From Burkholderiales bacterium (lineage in GTDB: Bacteria > Pseudomonadota > Gammaproteobacteria > Burkholderiales > Burkholderiaceae_C), in the NCBI GenBank assembly GCA_026400275.1, contig JAPLPK010000019.1, positions 1 to 56,845 of the forward strand: a stretch of DNA of 56,845 nucleotides, given 5' to 3'. Below the pieces are notes generated by a model. It was not told the origin of the DNA. It saw nothing but the letters and a program-made list of their open reading frames with translations, and ran no database searches. This document shows positions 28,544 to 37,511 of this stretch, one piece after another. The position numbers were made by a program, and so were the translations under genes. Position 1 is the stretch's first letter, and each line of letters opens with the position of its first letter.

Positions 28544-29674
28544 TCATTTTTCGAGTGAAATGTCACTCATTGGCTTGCTGCAGCAGGGCAGAATCCAGCC
28601 TTGGTCAATTTCGCGCTGGCGTATGCCGCCAGCATGTTTCATTTCAACTTGGCCTGATATTTTCTTGGTTTTGCAGGTACCGCAGGCACCGCTGCTGCAA
28701 GAAGAAGGCAAGCGCAATCCGGCTGCCGCTGCGGCTTTTAAAATGGTTTGCTCGGAGGAGCATTCGAATATCTTCCCCATTTTCTCCAGCTGGATTTTGA
28801 AAATTGGGGTACTGTCTACTTTGATTATCTCGCTGCTGTCTGCGGAGAATGCTGCTTCAGCAGGTTTATCGGCCGGCAAGGATTCGAAAGAGAAACTTTC
28901 TTCGCGGTAACGCTGCATCTCGAAGCCCGCGCCTGCGAGCAGGCCGCGCACCGCGCCCATGAATGGAGCCGGGCCGCAGGTGTAGACGTCGCGCTGCATG
29001 AAGTCGGGGGCAATGTGTGCCAGCCGTGCTGCGTCCAAGCGACCCAGGTGGCCAGCATAAGCGCTGCCCGGTGTGTGCTGTTCGCACACCATGGCCAGTC
29101 GCAAATGGGGCATGTTGCGCGCCATCATGGTGAGTTCTTCGGGGAACAGCACATCGGCGGGCGTGCGGGCGCAGTGCACAAACACGATGTTGGCGTCGCT
29201 GCCCAGGTCGTGCAGGGCGCGCGTCATCGACATCAGTGGTGTGACACCGCTGCCGCCGGACAGGAACAGGTAGCTTGTACTACCTTGTACGGCCGGCGCT
29301 TTGAAGCAGCTGAATTCGCCCGAGGGCCCCATGGCCCCCAGTGCCATGCCCACGCGCAGGTTGTCATGCAGCCAGTTGGACACCACGCCTCCAGGCACCC
29401 GTTTGACGGTGATGCTGACCAGGTCGGGCCGGGTGGGCGTGCTGGACAGGGTGTAGCAGCGGTTGATCTTGCTGCCGGCAATGTCCAGCTCCAGCGTGAT
29501 GAACTGGCCTGGCAGGTAGCGGAAGCTGCGCGGGCCGTCGGCGGCCAGCACAAAGGTTTTCACGTCGTGCGTTTCCTGGCGGATGTGCACGCAGCGGAGG
29601 GTTTCATCCTGGTCAGAAGACCAGGGCTGGGACGCCGGGCCGGCGAAATCGGGGGCAAATGAGGGGGTGGGCAT
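28544..29674 (-). CDS. gbcB: Glycine betaine demethylase reductase GbcB
   Basis: The electron-transfer partner of the Rieske oxygenase GbcA, moving electrons from NAD(P)H through flavin and a 2Fe-2S cluster. The 376-residue chain has an FNR-like FAD domain (RCYTLSSTPTRPD near 92-105, the RxYS/T motif), an NAD domain (LFLSGGSGVTPLMSM and VYTCGPAPFMGAV), and a C-terminal plant-type ferredoxin domain with cysteines C326, C331, C334 and C364 (CX4CX2CX29C). It lies 32 nt downstream of gbcA on the same strand. It is the last gene of the long run that starts at soxB. Confidence 0.94.
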   Translation of the reverse strand: MPTPSFAPDFAGPASQPWSSDQDETLRCVHIRQETHDVKTFVLAADGPRSFRYLPGQFITLELDIAGSKINRCYTLSSTPTRPDLVSITVKRVPGGVVSNWLHDNLRVGMALGAMGPSGEFSCFKAPAVQGSTSYLFLSGGSGVTPLMSMTRALHDLGSDANIVFVHCARTPADVLFPEELTMMARNMPHLRLAMVCEQHTPGSAYAGHLGRLDAARLAHIAPDFMQRDVYTCGPAPFMGAVRGLLAGAGFEMQRYREESFSFESLPADKPAEAAFSADSSEIIKVDSTPIFKIQLEKMGKIFECSSEQTILKAAAAAGLRLPSSCSSGACGTCKTKKISGQVEMKHAGGIRQREIDQGWILPCCSKPMSDISLEK

Positions 29675-29706
29675 GGCGGTGCTTACAGCGCAAGGGTGGC
29701 GGTGGT

Positions 29707-30963
29707 TTATTTCGTCAGATCGCTGAGGCGGTTTACGTACCAGTTGCAGAACTTCTCTACCAGGCCTTCGGTGAAGGGTGAGTAGGGGCCGGGCTCATAA
29801 GCGCCGGTGGCGATGCCGATCTGCGACTCTTCCACCAGGCGGCGGTCCTGGTCGTTGGTGGCGTTCCACACGGCGGTCAGGTTTTCCTTGGTGTAGTCAA
29901 CGCCTTCGACCGCATCCTTGTGCACGCACCAGGTGGTGCGCACCAGGGTCTTGGTGGCCGAGATCGGCAGCACCGTGAAGCTGACGATGTGGTCGCTCAT
30001 GAAGTGGTGCCAGGAGTTCGGTTGGGTCCAGAAAGACAGGCCACCGAGTGCGGGGTCTACAAAGTCTGCTAGCAATTTCTTCGATGCCACCTCGGCATTC
30101 ATGGTCTGCGACTGGCCCGAACGGTCGATCGGCAGGCGCTGGGTGCGAAAGCCGGTAACGCGGTCGTCCAGCGTGTCGATCTCGGCCGAGGGCAGGCCCA
30201 TGCCCTCCCAGCGCTCGTGGTTGGCGGCCAGGATGTCCTGGAAGCGCTGCAGATCGGCCTTGTTGTGTTCGTCGGGTTGGTAGCCAAAGCCGTATTCGTA
30301 CAGCGAGATGGTCAGCTCGGGGTGGTTGCTCACGCAGTGGTAGCACTCCCGGTTGTTCTCCATCGTAAGCTTCCAGTTGCAGTCCTCGACGATGTCCACC
30401 TGGGCTGCCACCTTGCAGTCTTGCAGCCGGTGCGGTGCGAGGTAGGGCGTCATTTCCGCGGCCATTTGCTCGAAGTCTTCGGGAGGGTTCTCGGCCAGGC
30501 AGATGAAGATCAGGCCGGCCAGGCTGCGCACGTTCACCTTCTTCAGGCTCAGGTCGCTGGGGTCGAAGTCTTCGCCCATGTGCTTGGCGTGGATCAGCTT
30601 GCCGGTCAAGTCATAGGTCCACTGGTGGTAGGGGCAGACGATGTTGCCTACTACGCCTTGCTGGCTGGCGCACAGTCGCGAGCCGCGGTGGCGGCAGACG
30701 TTGTGGAATGCCTGCACCTGGTTGTCGTCATCGCGCACGATCAGGATGGAGTTTTTGCCGAAATCCACCGTGATGTAGTCGCCCGCTTCGGGAATCTGCG
30801 GCTCTACCGCGACGAAGATCCAGTGCTTGCCGAAGATGTGCTCCAGGTCGGCCTGCAGCACGGTCTCGCTCAGGTAAAACGGTGCCTCCAGGCTGTAGCC
30901 GGGGCGGCGGCGCGCTAGCAACTCACGGGTGAGTAGAGACTGCGCAGAAATGGATGTGGTCAT
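29707..30963 (-). CDS. gbcA: Glycine betaine demethylase oxygenase subunit GbcA (Rieske)
   Basis: A Rieske non-haem iron oxygenase converting glycine betaine to dimethylglycine and formaldehyde. In the 418-residue chain the Rieske cluster ligands are C90-x-H92 and C110-x2-H113 (CRHRGSRLC, CPYHQWTYD). The mononuclear iron site contains H209 and H214 in NNRECYHCVSNHPEL. The length agrees with Pseudomonas GbcA (about 430). The start at 30963 has an AGGAG site. It lies 11 nt after etfB, so it appears co-transcribed with the dgc-etf genes, whereas in Pseudomonas gbcA and gbcB are divergent. Confidence 0.94.
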   Translation of the reverse strand: MTTSISAQSLLTRELLARRRPGYSLEAPFYLSETVLQADLEHIFGKHWIFVAVEPQIPEAGDYITVDFGKNSILIVRDDDNQVQAFHNVCRHRGSRLCASQQGVVGNIVCPYHQWTYDLTGKLIHAKHMGEDFDPSDLSLKKVNVRSLAGLIFICLAENPPEDFEQMAAEMTPYLAPHRLQDCKVAAQVDIVEDCNWKLTMENNRECYHCVSNHPELTISLYEYGFGYQPDEHNKADLQRFQDILAANHERWEGMGLPSAEIDTLDDRVTGFRTQRLPIDRSGQSQTMNAEVASKKLLADFVDPALGGLSFWTQPNSWHHFMSDHIVSFTVLPISATKTLVRTTWCVHKDAVEGVDYTKENLTAVWNATNDQDRRLVEESQIGIATGAYEPGPYSPFTEGLVEKFCNWYVNRLSDLTK

Positions 30964-30974
30964 GTGGGCGTCTC

Positions 30975-31733
30975 CTAAAAATGCACAAGAGAGTGGGTAC
31001 GCAGGTAGTCCAGAACTGCCTGCGCCTTGGTCTGGGGGGTACCGGTTTGCAACACAGTGCCGCCGGTAGAGGGTGATTCAATCGCGCCGAGCATGCGCGC
31101 GTGGCCGCTTTGTACGGTGCGGGCTTCCAGTAATTTGCGACGCAGCGTGCGGGGCACCAACTGGCCTTTTGGTGCACTGCTGGCTGCGGCATTCGACATA
31201 GGTGTGCGTACCATGGCGCCGGCCATGGCATCGGCCAGCGAGTGGCGCAGCGTGACAGGTGCTGCGGCACTGACGACCAGCACGGCAGGCGGGGTGACGC
31301 GCAAGCGGCGGCGTGCGCCTTTGGGCAGGGCCTGGGTGATGATCCAGGCCTTGCCGTCGGCTTGCACTGCCAGCACATCGGTAATTACCGGGCGGCCCAG
31401 CGCGGTAGCCAGCGCAAAAGGTAAAACGCCTGTGCCTTGTTCGGACTCCGGGCGTGTGCCCGCCAGTACCCAAGGCACGTTGTGCAAGGCGGGCAACAAC
31501 ACATCGCAGCTATCGGCGTCCGACTCCAGAATTTCCAGCTGGGTCGCGCCCAGCGCCAGATAGTCGCGGGCCACGCTGTCCGGCATGGCGCCTGCGGTGA
31601 GCAAGCCCACGGTGCCAGGCAAGCCCAGGGCCAAAGCGGCTGCGGTTGCATCGGCGCGGCTGCGGGTGGATTTGCCGCTGACCGGGTGCTTGCGGGCGGC
31701 GACCAAAACTGTGATAGCGGTGTTATTGCTCAT
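30975..31733 (-). CDS. Electron transfer flavoprotein beta subunit of the dimethylglycine pathway
   Basis: A 252-residue EtfB-type protein (nucleotide-binding alpha-beta fold, ITVLVAARKHPVSGKSTRSR at the start, GRPVITDVLAVQADGK later). It is much diverged from housekeeping EtfB, as are the dgc-linked EtfB proteins of Pseudomonas. With the neighbouring alpha subunit it would accept electrons from DgcA/DgcB and pass them toward the quinone pool. It overlaps the alpha gene stop by 4 nt (ATGA) and has a strong AAGGAGGG ribosome site. Confidence 0.85.
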   Translation of the reverse strand: MSNNTAITVLVAARKHPVSGKSTRSRADATAAALALGLPGTVGLLTAGAMPDSVARDYLALGATQLEILESDADSCDVLLPALHNVPWVLAGTRPESEQGTGVLPFALATALGRPVITDVLAVQADGKAWIITQALPKGARRRLRVTPPAVLVVSAAAPVTLRHSLADAMAGAMVRTPMSNAAASSAPKGQLVPRTLRRKLLEARTVQSGHARMLGAIESPSTGGTVLQTGTPQTKAQAVLDYLRTHSLVHF

Positions 31734-32839
31734 ACACCCTCCTTCTGTTGGCGCACCAGGTCCAGCAGCGCCTGCATCAGGGCGGCACTGTCTTCCACCA
31801 CCGTCAGGTCCGCACGGCGGGAGATGGGGGCGGATGCATCCAGGTTGACCGCGATGACGTGGCGGCAGTCCTTGATACCTTGCAAATGCTGTACCGCGCC
31901 AGAGATGCCCAGCGCCAGATAGCCAGAGGCCGACACGGTCTTACCCGTGGCACCTACCTGCTGCTGGCGGGTGAAACGGCCGTCGTCCACCGCCACGCGC
32001 GATGCACCCACGGCGGCACCCACTTCGCGCGCCAGGGTGTGGAACAGCGGCACATCGGTCACGCCATTACCGGCCGCCAGGATGAAATCTGCTTCTTCCA
32101 GCGCCAGGGTTTGTGGGTCGCCGGCTTGTACGCCCATGTCTTCGATACCCAGTTCCACCACGGCAGGCAGCGGCGGCGCGGGTTCCTTGCGACCCAGGCC
32201 CACGAAAGGCAGCTTGGTGCTGGCGACATTCTTGGCCAGCAGCATCACCGGGGCATGTGGGCGCAGCCAGTCTTGGTGGCTAGTCGCAGGTATACGCAAC
32301 TTGTCGGTAGCCAGCTCGGCCACGCCACACACCAGGTCCAGCCCGGCGTTGACGGCGAAGCGGCGGCCCAGCTGCCCATCTGCGCCACTGTCGGCAAACA
32401 GCCATTGCGCGGGTTGCAGCAGTGCTTGCAGCTTGTCCAGCCAGGCCACACAGGCGCCGGGTTGGTAGCGGCCGGTGTCCAGGTCCTCCAGGACCAGCAT
32501 GCTGTCTGCGCCCAGCGCTGCGACATCGTCATGGCAGGCACCTAGCACGGCGACAACCACTTCGACCTGGGCCGAGGCCAATATGGCTGCGGCCGCAATC
32601 GCCTGGCGTGCGCCATCGGTCAAGGCGCCGCGCTCGGCATGGGTGACCACCACCGTGGTCTGGTTGAACGGGCCGGCACTGCGCACTGGCTTCGCCGCAG
32701 TGTGCTGGGCCGAGCGGCCGTTGGCCAGGCGCTCGCCCTCGCTGCTGCCCAGCACGATGCGGCGCAGGCCGGCGGGCGTGATGATGGCTGGGCGGCGCGG
32801 GTCGATGCGCGGCACGGTGGAATGCATAAGGGTGTTCAT
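31730..32839 (-). CDS. Electron transfer flavoprotein alpha subunit of the dimethylglycine pathway
   Basis: A 369-residue EtfA. The C-terminal FAD domain is recognisable from TGKTVSASGYLALGISGAVQ followed by HLQGIKDCRHVIAVNLDASA, the classic ETF-alpha FAD signature, and the N-terminal domain carries the ETF fold. An extra ~45 residues precede the domain. It overlaps dgcB upstream by 4 nt and etfB downstream by 4 nt, so all three are translationally coupled. The order dgcA-dgcB-etfA-etfB equals that of Pseudomonas glycine betaine loci. Confidence 0.92.
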   Translation of the reverse strand: MNTLMHSTVPRIDPRRPAIITPAGLRRIVLGSSEGERLANGRSAQHTAAKPVRSAGPFNQTTVVVTHAERGALTDGARQAIAAAAILASAQVEVVVAVLGACHDDVAALGADSMLVLEDLDTGRYQPGACVAWLDKLQALLQPAQWLFADSGADGQLGRRFAVNAGLDLVCGVAELATDKLRIPATSHQDWLRPHAPVMLLAKNVASTKLPFVGLGRKEPAPPLPAVVELGIEDMGVQAGDPQTLALEEADFILAAGNGVTDVPLFHTLAREVGAAVGASRVAVDDGRFTRQQQVGATGKTVSASGYLALGISGAVQHLQGIKDCRHVIAVNLDASAPISRRADLTVVEDSAALMQALLDLVRQQKEGV

Positions 32840-34731
32840 GCGACCTCCAGGGCGTGGGCTACCAGCTCGGCAATGTCACGCACTTCAGGGCGCGGGCCGA
32901 CCACGCCTTCCAGCATGGCGGTGCAGTTGGGGCAGGCCACGGCGACGATGCCTGCGCCTGTGCTTTTGGCATCTGCAATACGGATGTCCGGGATGCGGGT
33001 GCTGCCGGGGATGTCGGTAAACGGTGCGCCACCGCCACCGCCGCAGCAGCGGCCGCGTTCACGGTTGCGCTCCATCTCCACCACCTTGATGCCGATACCC
33101 TTGAGGACGGAGCGCGGCGCGTCCACCTCGCGGCCATAGCGGCCCAGGTAGCAGGGGTCGTGGTAGGTCACGGCCTCCAGGCTGCCTGCGCGGGTGGGCT
33201 TGAGCTGGCCCTTGGCCAGCAGCTCAGCCATCAGCTGGGTGTGGTGCCATACGTCGAAGTCGCCGCCCATGGCTGGAAATTCATTTTTCAGAGAATGGAA
33301 GATGTGCGGGTCGGGCGTCACGATGTGGGCGAATTTGCGCGTTTTCAGCGTGGTAATCAGTTGCTTGGACAGGCGTTGGAAACCCGCCTCATCACCCAGG
33401 CGGCGTGCCAGGTCTCCGCAATCGGTTTCGGCCGCACCCAGCATGGCGATCTTCAAACCGGCCTTTTGCAGCGTCTTGATGAAGGCGCGCAGCGTGCGCT
33501 GGTAGCGCATGTCAAAAGCGCCTTCGCCCACCAGCACCAGCCAGTCGGTGGCAGCACCGGCTTCCAGCACCGGCACATTCAGGTCGGCGGCCCAGTGGTG
33601 GCGTGCGGTGAGCGGGAAGCCGCCCACAGTGTCGGTTTCGCGCAGCTGCTCCAGTGCTTCGCCGCCCTTGTTGGGCACCACGCCACCCACCAGGGTGATG
33701 TGGCGGCGCATGTCCACGATGGCGTCTACATGCTCGATCAGCATCGGGCATTCCTGTACGCAGGCGCGGCAGGTGGTGCACGACCACAGCGTGTCGCTGT
33801 TGATCAGACCGTTGACGATGGGCAGGCCGGGGGCGCCTGCATGCTCGCCGATTTTCTGGCCGGGATAGGGGCTGCCGGCGTAATGGGCGTCGCTTTTGCC
33901 ACTCATGCCGACCACCAGGTCCTGGATCAGCTTCTTCGGGTTCAGCGGCTGGCCGGCGGCAAAAGCCGGGCAGGCGGCTTCGCACTTGCCGCACTGCACG
34001 CAGGCATCAAAGGACAGCAGCTTGTTCCACGCGAAGTCGGCGGGCTTGCCGACGCCCATGTCGTCTGCTGTCAGCTTCAAAGGTTGCAGCGCAGTGGCGA
34101 AGCGCTTTTCGCTGGTTGTGCCAAAACGCTCGGGCCGGGGATGCAGGCCCAGGTGCAGCAGGCCGGCGACGGCATGCTTCATGGGACCGCCCAAGCCTAT
34201 GCCCAGCGCCAGTTCGGCGGCACCTGCGGCGAATGCTAGGCTGACCAGTCCGGCCAGCCAGGGCGCCAGCGCCGTACCGGTGAGTGCCACGGCACCGACC
34301 AGTGCTACAGCGATGGCGAACAGCATCAGCGAATAAGGCAAGCGGCTCCACGGGCCTTTGGACAGGCGCTCCGGCGCATTGCGGCGGCGTGAAGCCATGG
34401 CGATGGAGCCAGCCAGCATCATCAGGCCGGCCAGCAGCAGGACGCCGTCCAGCACCGCCCAATACAGACCCAGGCCGTAGTTCACCGCCACCAGGGCCAG
34501 CGCCAGAATGGCGCCGCCTGCCACGCCTACGTGTGCCCGTGCCACAAAGGGCTCGCGTGCCACCACGTCATGCAGATCTACAAAGTAACGCTTCGGTATT
34601 TGTAGCAGCCCGCGCATATCCACACTGCGTGAACGGCCTGTTTTCCATATAAGCGCCCGGCGGGCCATGCCCCAGGTCAAGCCCAGGACTGCCAGCCAGA
34701 AAATCGTGCTTACCAGGTTTTGTAGCAGCAT
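32836..34731 (-). CDS. dgcB: Dimethylglycine catabolism iron-sulfur membrane protein DgcB
   Basis: A 631-residue membrane-bound electron-transfer protein of the heterodisulfide-reductase/GlpC type. Several N-terminal helices (to about residue 220) are followed by two 4Fe-4S motifs (CVQCGKCEAACPAF and CTTCRACVQECPML) and CCG-type cysteine-rich regions (ending CCGGGGGAPF). With DgcA it forms the dimethylglycine-to-sarcosine system and feeds the dedicated ETF. The start at 34731 has a GGGAG site and begins at the first helix. dgcA lies 150 nt upstream, separated by repeat B copy 2. Confidence 0.92.
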   Translation of the reverse strand: MLLQNLVSTIFWLAVLGLTWGMARRALIWKTGRSRSVDMRGLLQIPKRYFVDLHDVVAREPFVARAHVGVAGGAILALALVAVNYGLGLYWAVLDGVLLLAGLMMLAGSIAMASRRRNAPERLSKGPWSRLPYSLMLFAIAVALVGAVALTGTALAPWLAGLVSLAFAAGAAELALGIGLGGPMKHAVAGLLHLGLHPRPERFGTTSEKRFATALQPLKLTADDMGVGKPADFAWNKLLSFDACVQCGKCEAACPAFAAGQPLNPKKLIQDLVVGMSGKSDAHYAGSPYPGQKIGEHAGAPGLPIVNGLINSDTLWSCTTCRACVQECPMLIEHVDAIVDMRRHITLVGGVVPNKGGEALEQLRETDTVGGFPLTARHHWAADLNVPVLEAGAATDWLVLVGEGAFDMRYQRTLRAFIKTLQKAGLKIAMLGAAETDCGDLARRLGDEAGFQRLSKQLITTLKTRKFAHIVTPDPHIFHSLKNEFPAMGGDFDVWHHTQLMAELLAKGQLKPTRAGSLEAVTYHDPCYLGRYGREVDAPRSVLKGIGIKVVEMERNRERGRCCGGGGGAPFTDIPGSTRIPDIRIADAKSTGAGIVAVACPNCTAMLEGVVGPRPEVRDIAELVAHALEVA

Positions 34732-34782
34732 CTCAGGCTCCCATGGCGTAGATTGCCGACCACGGCAGGTGCAGACGACACC

Positions 34783-34876
34783 GAGCCATTCCAGGGACAC
34801 CGTGGAACTGGCTTTGCCAGGCCACTGGTGTCGCCCCCTTGAGGGGGAAGCGCCGCAGGCGCATCGGGGGGGAGCT
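34783..34876 (+). repeat. Two-hairpin repeat family B, copy 2
   Basis: Contains CCAGGGACACCGTGG, then ACTGGCTTTGCCAGG (hairpin 1) and CGCCCCCTTGAGGGGG (hairpin 2), ending GCATCGGGGGGGAG. It lies between dgcA and dgcB of a minus-strand operon. Confidence 0.82.
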
Positions 34877-34881
34877 GGTCA

Positions 34882-36942
34882 TTAGAAGTCCTTGCACAGG
34901 CGCAGCGAGTCGTAGATCGCGGCGTGGATGTTGTGCATGGAGACGCAGTCGCCGACGCGGTACAGCAGGAAGTTGCCATTGCCGGTTGTCTGGCTCAAAC
35001 CAGGCTGCGGCTTGGCGTCATACAGCGCTTCGATATCGGTCTGGCCCTTGTTCAGCGACAGGGGCTTGAGCTGCCAGTACAGGCTGTCGTTCGGCAGAAT
35101 GCCGTTCTCGACCACCACCTGGTCCACGGCGCGTTCTTCCAGCGCCTCGGTGTATTCGTTCTTCAGCACGGCGATCAGCTTGTCGCCTTCGCGGTAGACC
35201 TTTTCCAGCCAGAAGTTCGGCGTCTGGATCACGGCATTGGCATACAGCTGGCGGTAGAAGATCGGGAAAGTGGTGCCGCCCACGTCGTCGGCCACTTTCA
35301 CGTCGGGGGTGACGATCTCCACCAGCTTGCCGCGCGCGGCGATGAAGTCGGCCACGCCGGTGCCTGCGTGGGTGCTGATGCTGTCGTAGACCAGCACGTT
35401 TTCACCCGGTGCGACGGCGCCCGACAGGATGTCCCAGCCGCTGACGCACAAGCCTTCAGCCGCGCCCCAGGCCGGCGTCTGGCCGGTGTGCGGCGTGCCG
35501 CCGGTGGCCAGCACCACAATGTCGGGCTGTTCGGCCAGGATCATTTCCTGGGTGGCGGCCACGCCCAGACGGCGGTCCACACCCAGGCGCACGGTTTCCA
35601 TGTCGAACCAGCGGATGATGCCGGCCATCTGTTCGCGCTTGGGGGGCTTGGAAGCCAGGTTCACCTGGCCGCCGACCAACGCGTTCTTTTCGAACAGCAC
35701 CACGTCATGGCCGCGTTCGCGGGCCACGCGGGCTGCCTCCAGCCCTGCAGGGCCGGCGCCGACGACCACCACCTTGCGGCGCTTGCCAGTGGTCTTCTCG
35801 ATCACATGCGGCATGGTCTCTTCGCGGCTGGTGGCGGCATTCTGGATGCACAGCACGTCCAGGCCGTTGTATTGGCGGTCGATGCAGTAGTTGGCACCCA
35901 CGCATTGCTTGATCTGGTCTTCGCGTCCGTCGCGGATTTTGATGACCATGTGCGGGTCGGCGATCTGGGCGCGGGTCATGCCCACCATGTCCACCATGCC
36001 GGTGGCCAGGATGCGCTCGGCCTGCGATGCATCGCGGATGCTTTGGGCGTGCATGACCGGCACTTTGGAGACGGACTTGATACCGGCGGCCAGGTGCACA
36101 AAGGGCTCGGGCGGCAGCGCCATCGGCGGCATGCAGTTCACCAAGGTGTTGTGTGTATCGGCACCGGAGCCGACCACGCTCAAGAAATCGATCAGGCCGC
36201 TCTCGCTCATGGCCTGGGCGATCTCTTTGGCCATCTCGTGGCTGATACCGTCCTCGTGGAATTCATCACCGCACATGCGCATACCGACGCAGAAGTCGCT
36301 GCCGACCTGCTCGCGCACGGCTTCCAGCACTTCCATGCCGAAGCGCAAGCGGTTTTCCAGGCTGCCACCGTATTCGTCGGTGCGGTGGTTGACGCGGGGG
36401 CTCCAGAACTGGTCGATCAGCTGCTGGTGTGCGGCAGAAATTTCGATGCCGTCCAGGCCTGCGTCTTTTACGCGCTTTGCTGCGCGGCCATAGTCGGCCA
36501 CGATGCGGCGGATTTCTTCGATCTCTATGGTCTTGGCGTTGCCACGGTGCACCGGCTCGCGGATGCCGGAGGGGCTGACCAGATGTGGCCAGTCAAAACC
36601 GTGCCAGGCGTTGCGCCGACCCATGTGGGTGGCCTGGATCATGATCTTGGCGCCATGCTTGTGCATGGTTTCGGCCAACTTGCTCAAAGGTTCGATCACC
36701 GAGCCCTTGGCCAGGTTGATCGAGCTCCACCACGACCAGGGGCTGTCGCGCGATACCGGACTGGAGCCGCCGCAAATGGCCAGGCCTACGCCGCCCTTGG
36801 CTTTTTCTTCGTAGTAGCGGATGTAGCGCTCGTTCGGATTGCCACCTTCGGCATACACCTCGGCATGTGCGGTGCTGACGATGCGGTTGCGCAGCAGTAC
36901 TTGGTTCAGGCGGATAGGTTCGAACAAATGCGGGTAGCGCAT
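34882..36942 (-). CDS. dgcA: Dimethylglycine demethylating dehydrogenase subunit DgcA
   Basis: A 686-residue flavoprotein of the trimethylamine-dehydrogenase/2,4-dienoyl-CoA reductase family. The N-terminal FMN TIM barrel (about 1-350; LRNRIVSTAHAEVYAEGG, AAHQQLIDQFWSPRVNHRTD) is followed by the cluster region and then by ADP/NAD-binding Rossmann domains (VVVVGAGPAGLEAARVARER near 395). The cluster region reads C347-x5-C353-x11-C365. Position 350, a cysteine ligand in trimethylamine dehydrogenase (CIGCNVC), is alanine here (CVGANYC). Assigned DgcA by position beside dgcB-etfAB and by length. Confidence 0.92.
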   Translation of the reverse strand: MRYPHLFEPIRLNQVLLRNRIVSTAHAEVYAEGGNPNERYIRYYEEKAKGGVGLAICGGSSPVSRDSPWSWWSSINLAKGSVIEPLSKLAETMHKHGAKIMIQATHMGRRNAWHGFDWPHLVSPSGIREPVHRGNAKTIEIEEIRRIVADYGRAAKRVKDAGLDGIEISAAHQQLIDQFWSPRVNHRTDEYGGSLENRLRFGMEVLEAVREQVGSDFCVGMRMCGDEFHEDGISHEMAKEIAQAMSESGLIDFLSVVGSGADTHNTLVNCMPPMALPPEPFVHLAAGIKSVSKVPVMHAQSIRDASQAERILATGMVDMVGMTRAQIADPHMVIKIRDGREDQIKQCVGANYCIDRQYNGLDVLCIQNAATSREETMPHVIEKTTGKRRKVVVVGAGPAGLEAARVARERGHDVVLFEKNALVGGQVNLASKPPKREQMAGIIRWFDMETVRLGVDRRLGVAATQEMILAEQPDIVVLATGGTPHTGQTPAWGAAEGLCVSGWDILSGAVAPGENVLVYDSISTHAGTGVADFIAARGKLVEIVTPDVKVADDVGGTTFPIFYRQLYANAVIQTPNFWLEKVYREGDKLIAVLKNEYTEALEERAVDQVVVENGILPNDSLYWQLKPLSLNKGQTDIEALYDAKPQPGLSQTTGNGNFLLYRVGDCVSMHNIHAAIYDSLRLCKDF

Positions 36943-36951
36943 GGTGTATCT

Positions 36952-37485
36952 CTAGAGGGGGCTGACGGTGAAAACGCAGTGGCTATGGCCTTCTGCCGCG
37001 CATTGGGTTTCGGTGCTGGTGGTGCGGATGGACGATCCGCTGGTTTCCAGCACCCAGTCCATGGCGCCCGAGAACCAACCGGCGAACAAATAGCAGACCT
37101 TGCTGTGGTTCACGGGCACGCCAGCAATACCTTGCGCCAGTACGAACACCGAATGCTCCAGCTTCACTTGCGCGTGGCCGGTCGCTGCATCGGCTTCGAT
37201 GAAGGAGAACAGACCCCAGCCGCGTTGCGACAGGCGTTTGAGGTAGTGCTCGTACACCGCCATGCCAGAGAGGCCATGCGTGGCGGCCTCCTGCTGGCAC
37301 CAGAAGTAGGCTGAGCGGTAGCCGGCCTTGTACAGCGCCGGTGCATACACCTCGCGCCCCACTACGGCCTCGGTTTCGACATGGTTGTTGACGAAGAAGT
37401 GCCGGGGCACATAGATCATCGGCAAGCCGTCGGTGGTCCAGACGCCGGTGTCGGCGTTGACTTCAATGGGGAGCTGGGGTTGCAT
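36952..37485 (-). CDS. V4R (4-vinyl reductase-like) domain protein of the betaine operon
   Basis: A 177-residue protein with no characterised function that I know. Its C-terminus TQCAAEGHSHCVFTVSPL (C162, C170) has the pattern of V4R domains, small-ligand or metal-binding folds found in BchJ and in some sensors; the body (FAGWFSGAMDWVLE) also fits. A homologue occupies the same place, just before dgcA, in Pseudomonas glycine betaine clusters (recalled as a DUF5943 protein). It lies 9 nt upstream of dgcA with an AAGGAA site, so strict co-expression is likely. A role in dimethylglycine binding, cofactor assembly or sensing is possible but unproven. Confidence 0.75.
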   Translation of the reverse strand: MQPQLPIEVNADTGVWTTDGLPMIYVPRHFFVNNHVETEAVVGREVYAPALYKAGYRSAYFWCQQEAATHGLSGMAVYEHYLKRLSQRGWGLFSFIEADAATGHAQVKLEHSVFVLAQGIAGVPVNHSKVCYLFAGWFSGAMDWVLETSGSSIRTTSTETQCAAEGHSHCVFTVSPL

Positions 37486-37511
37486 CGTGCGTTTCCTTAA
37501 CTATTCAAATC

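Noticed and set aside
34924-37314. 796-codon plus-strand frame opposite dgcA and the V4R gene
   Set aside because: Overlaps two clearly coding minus-strand genes; no family features.
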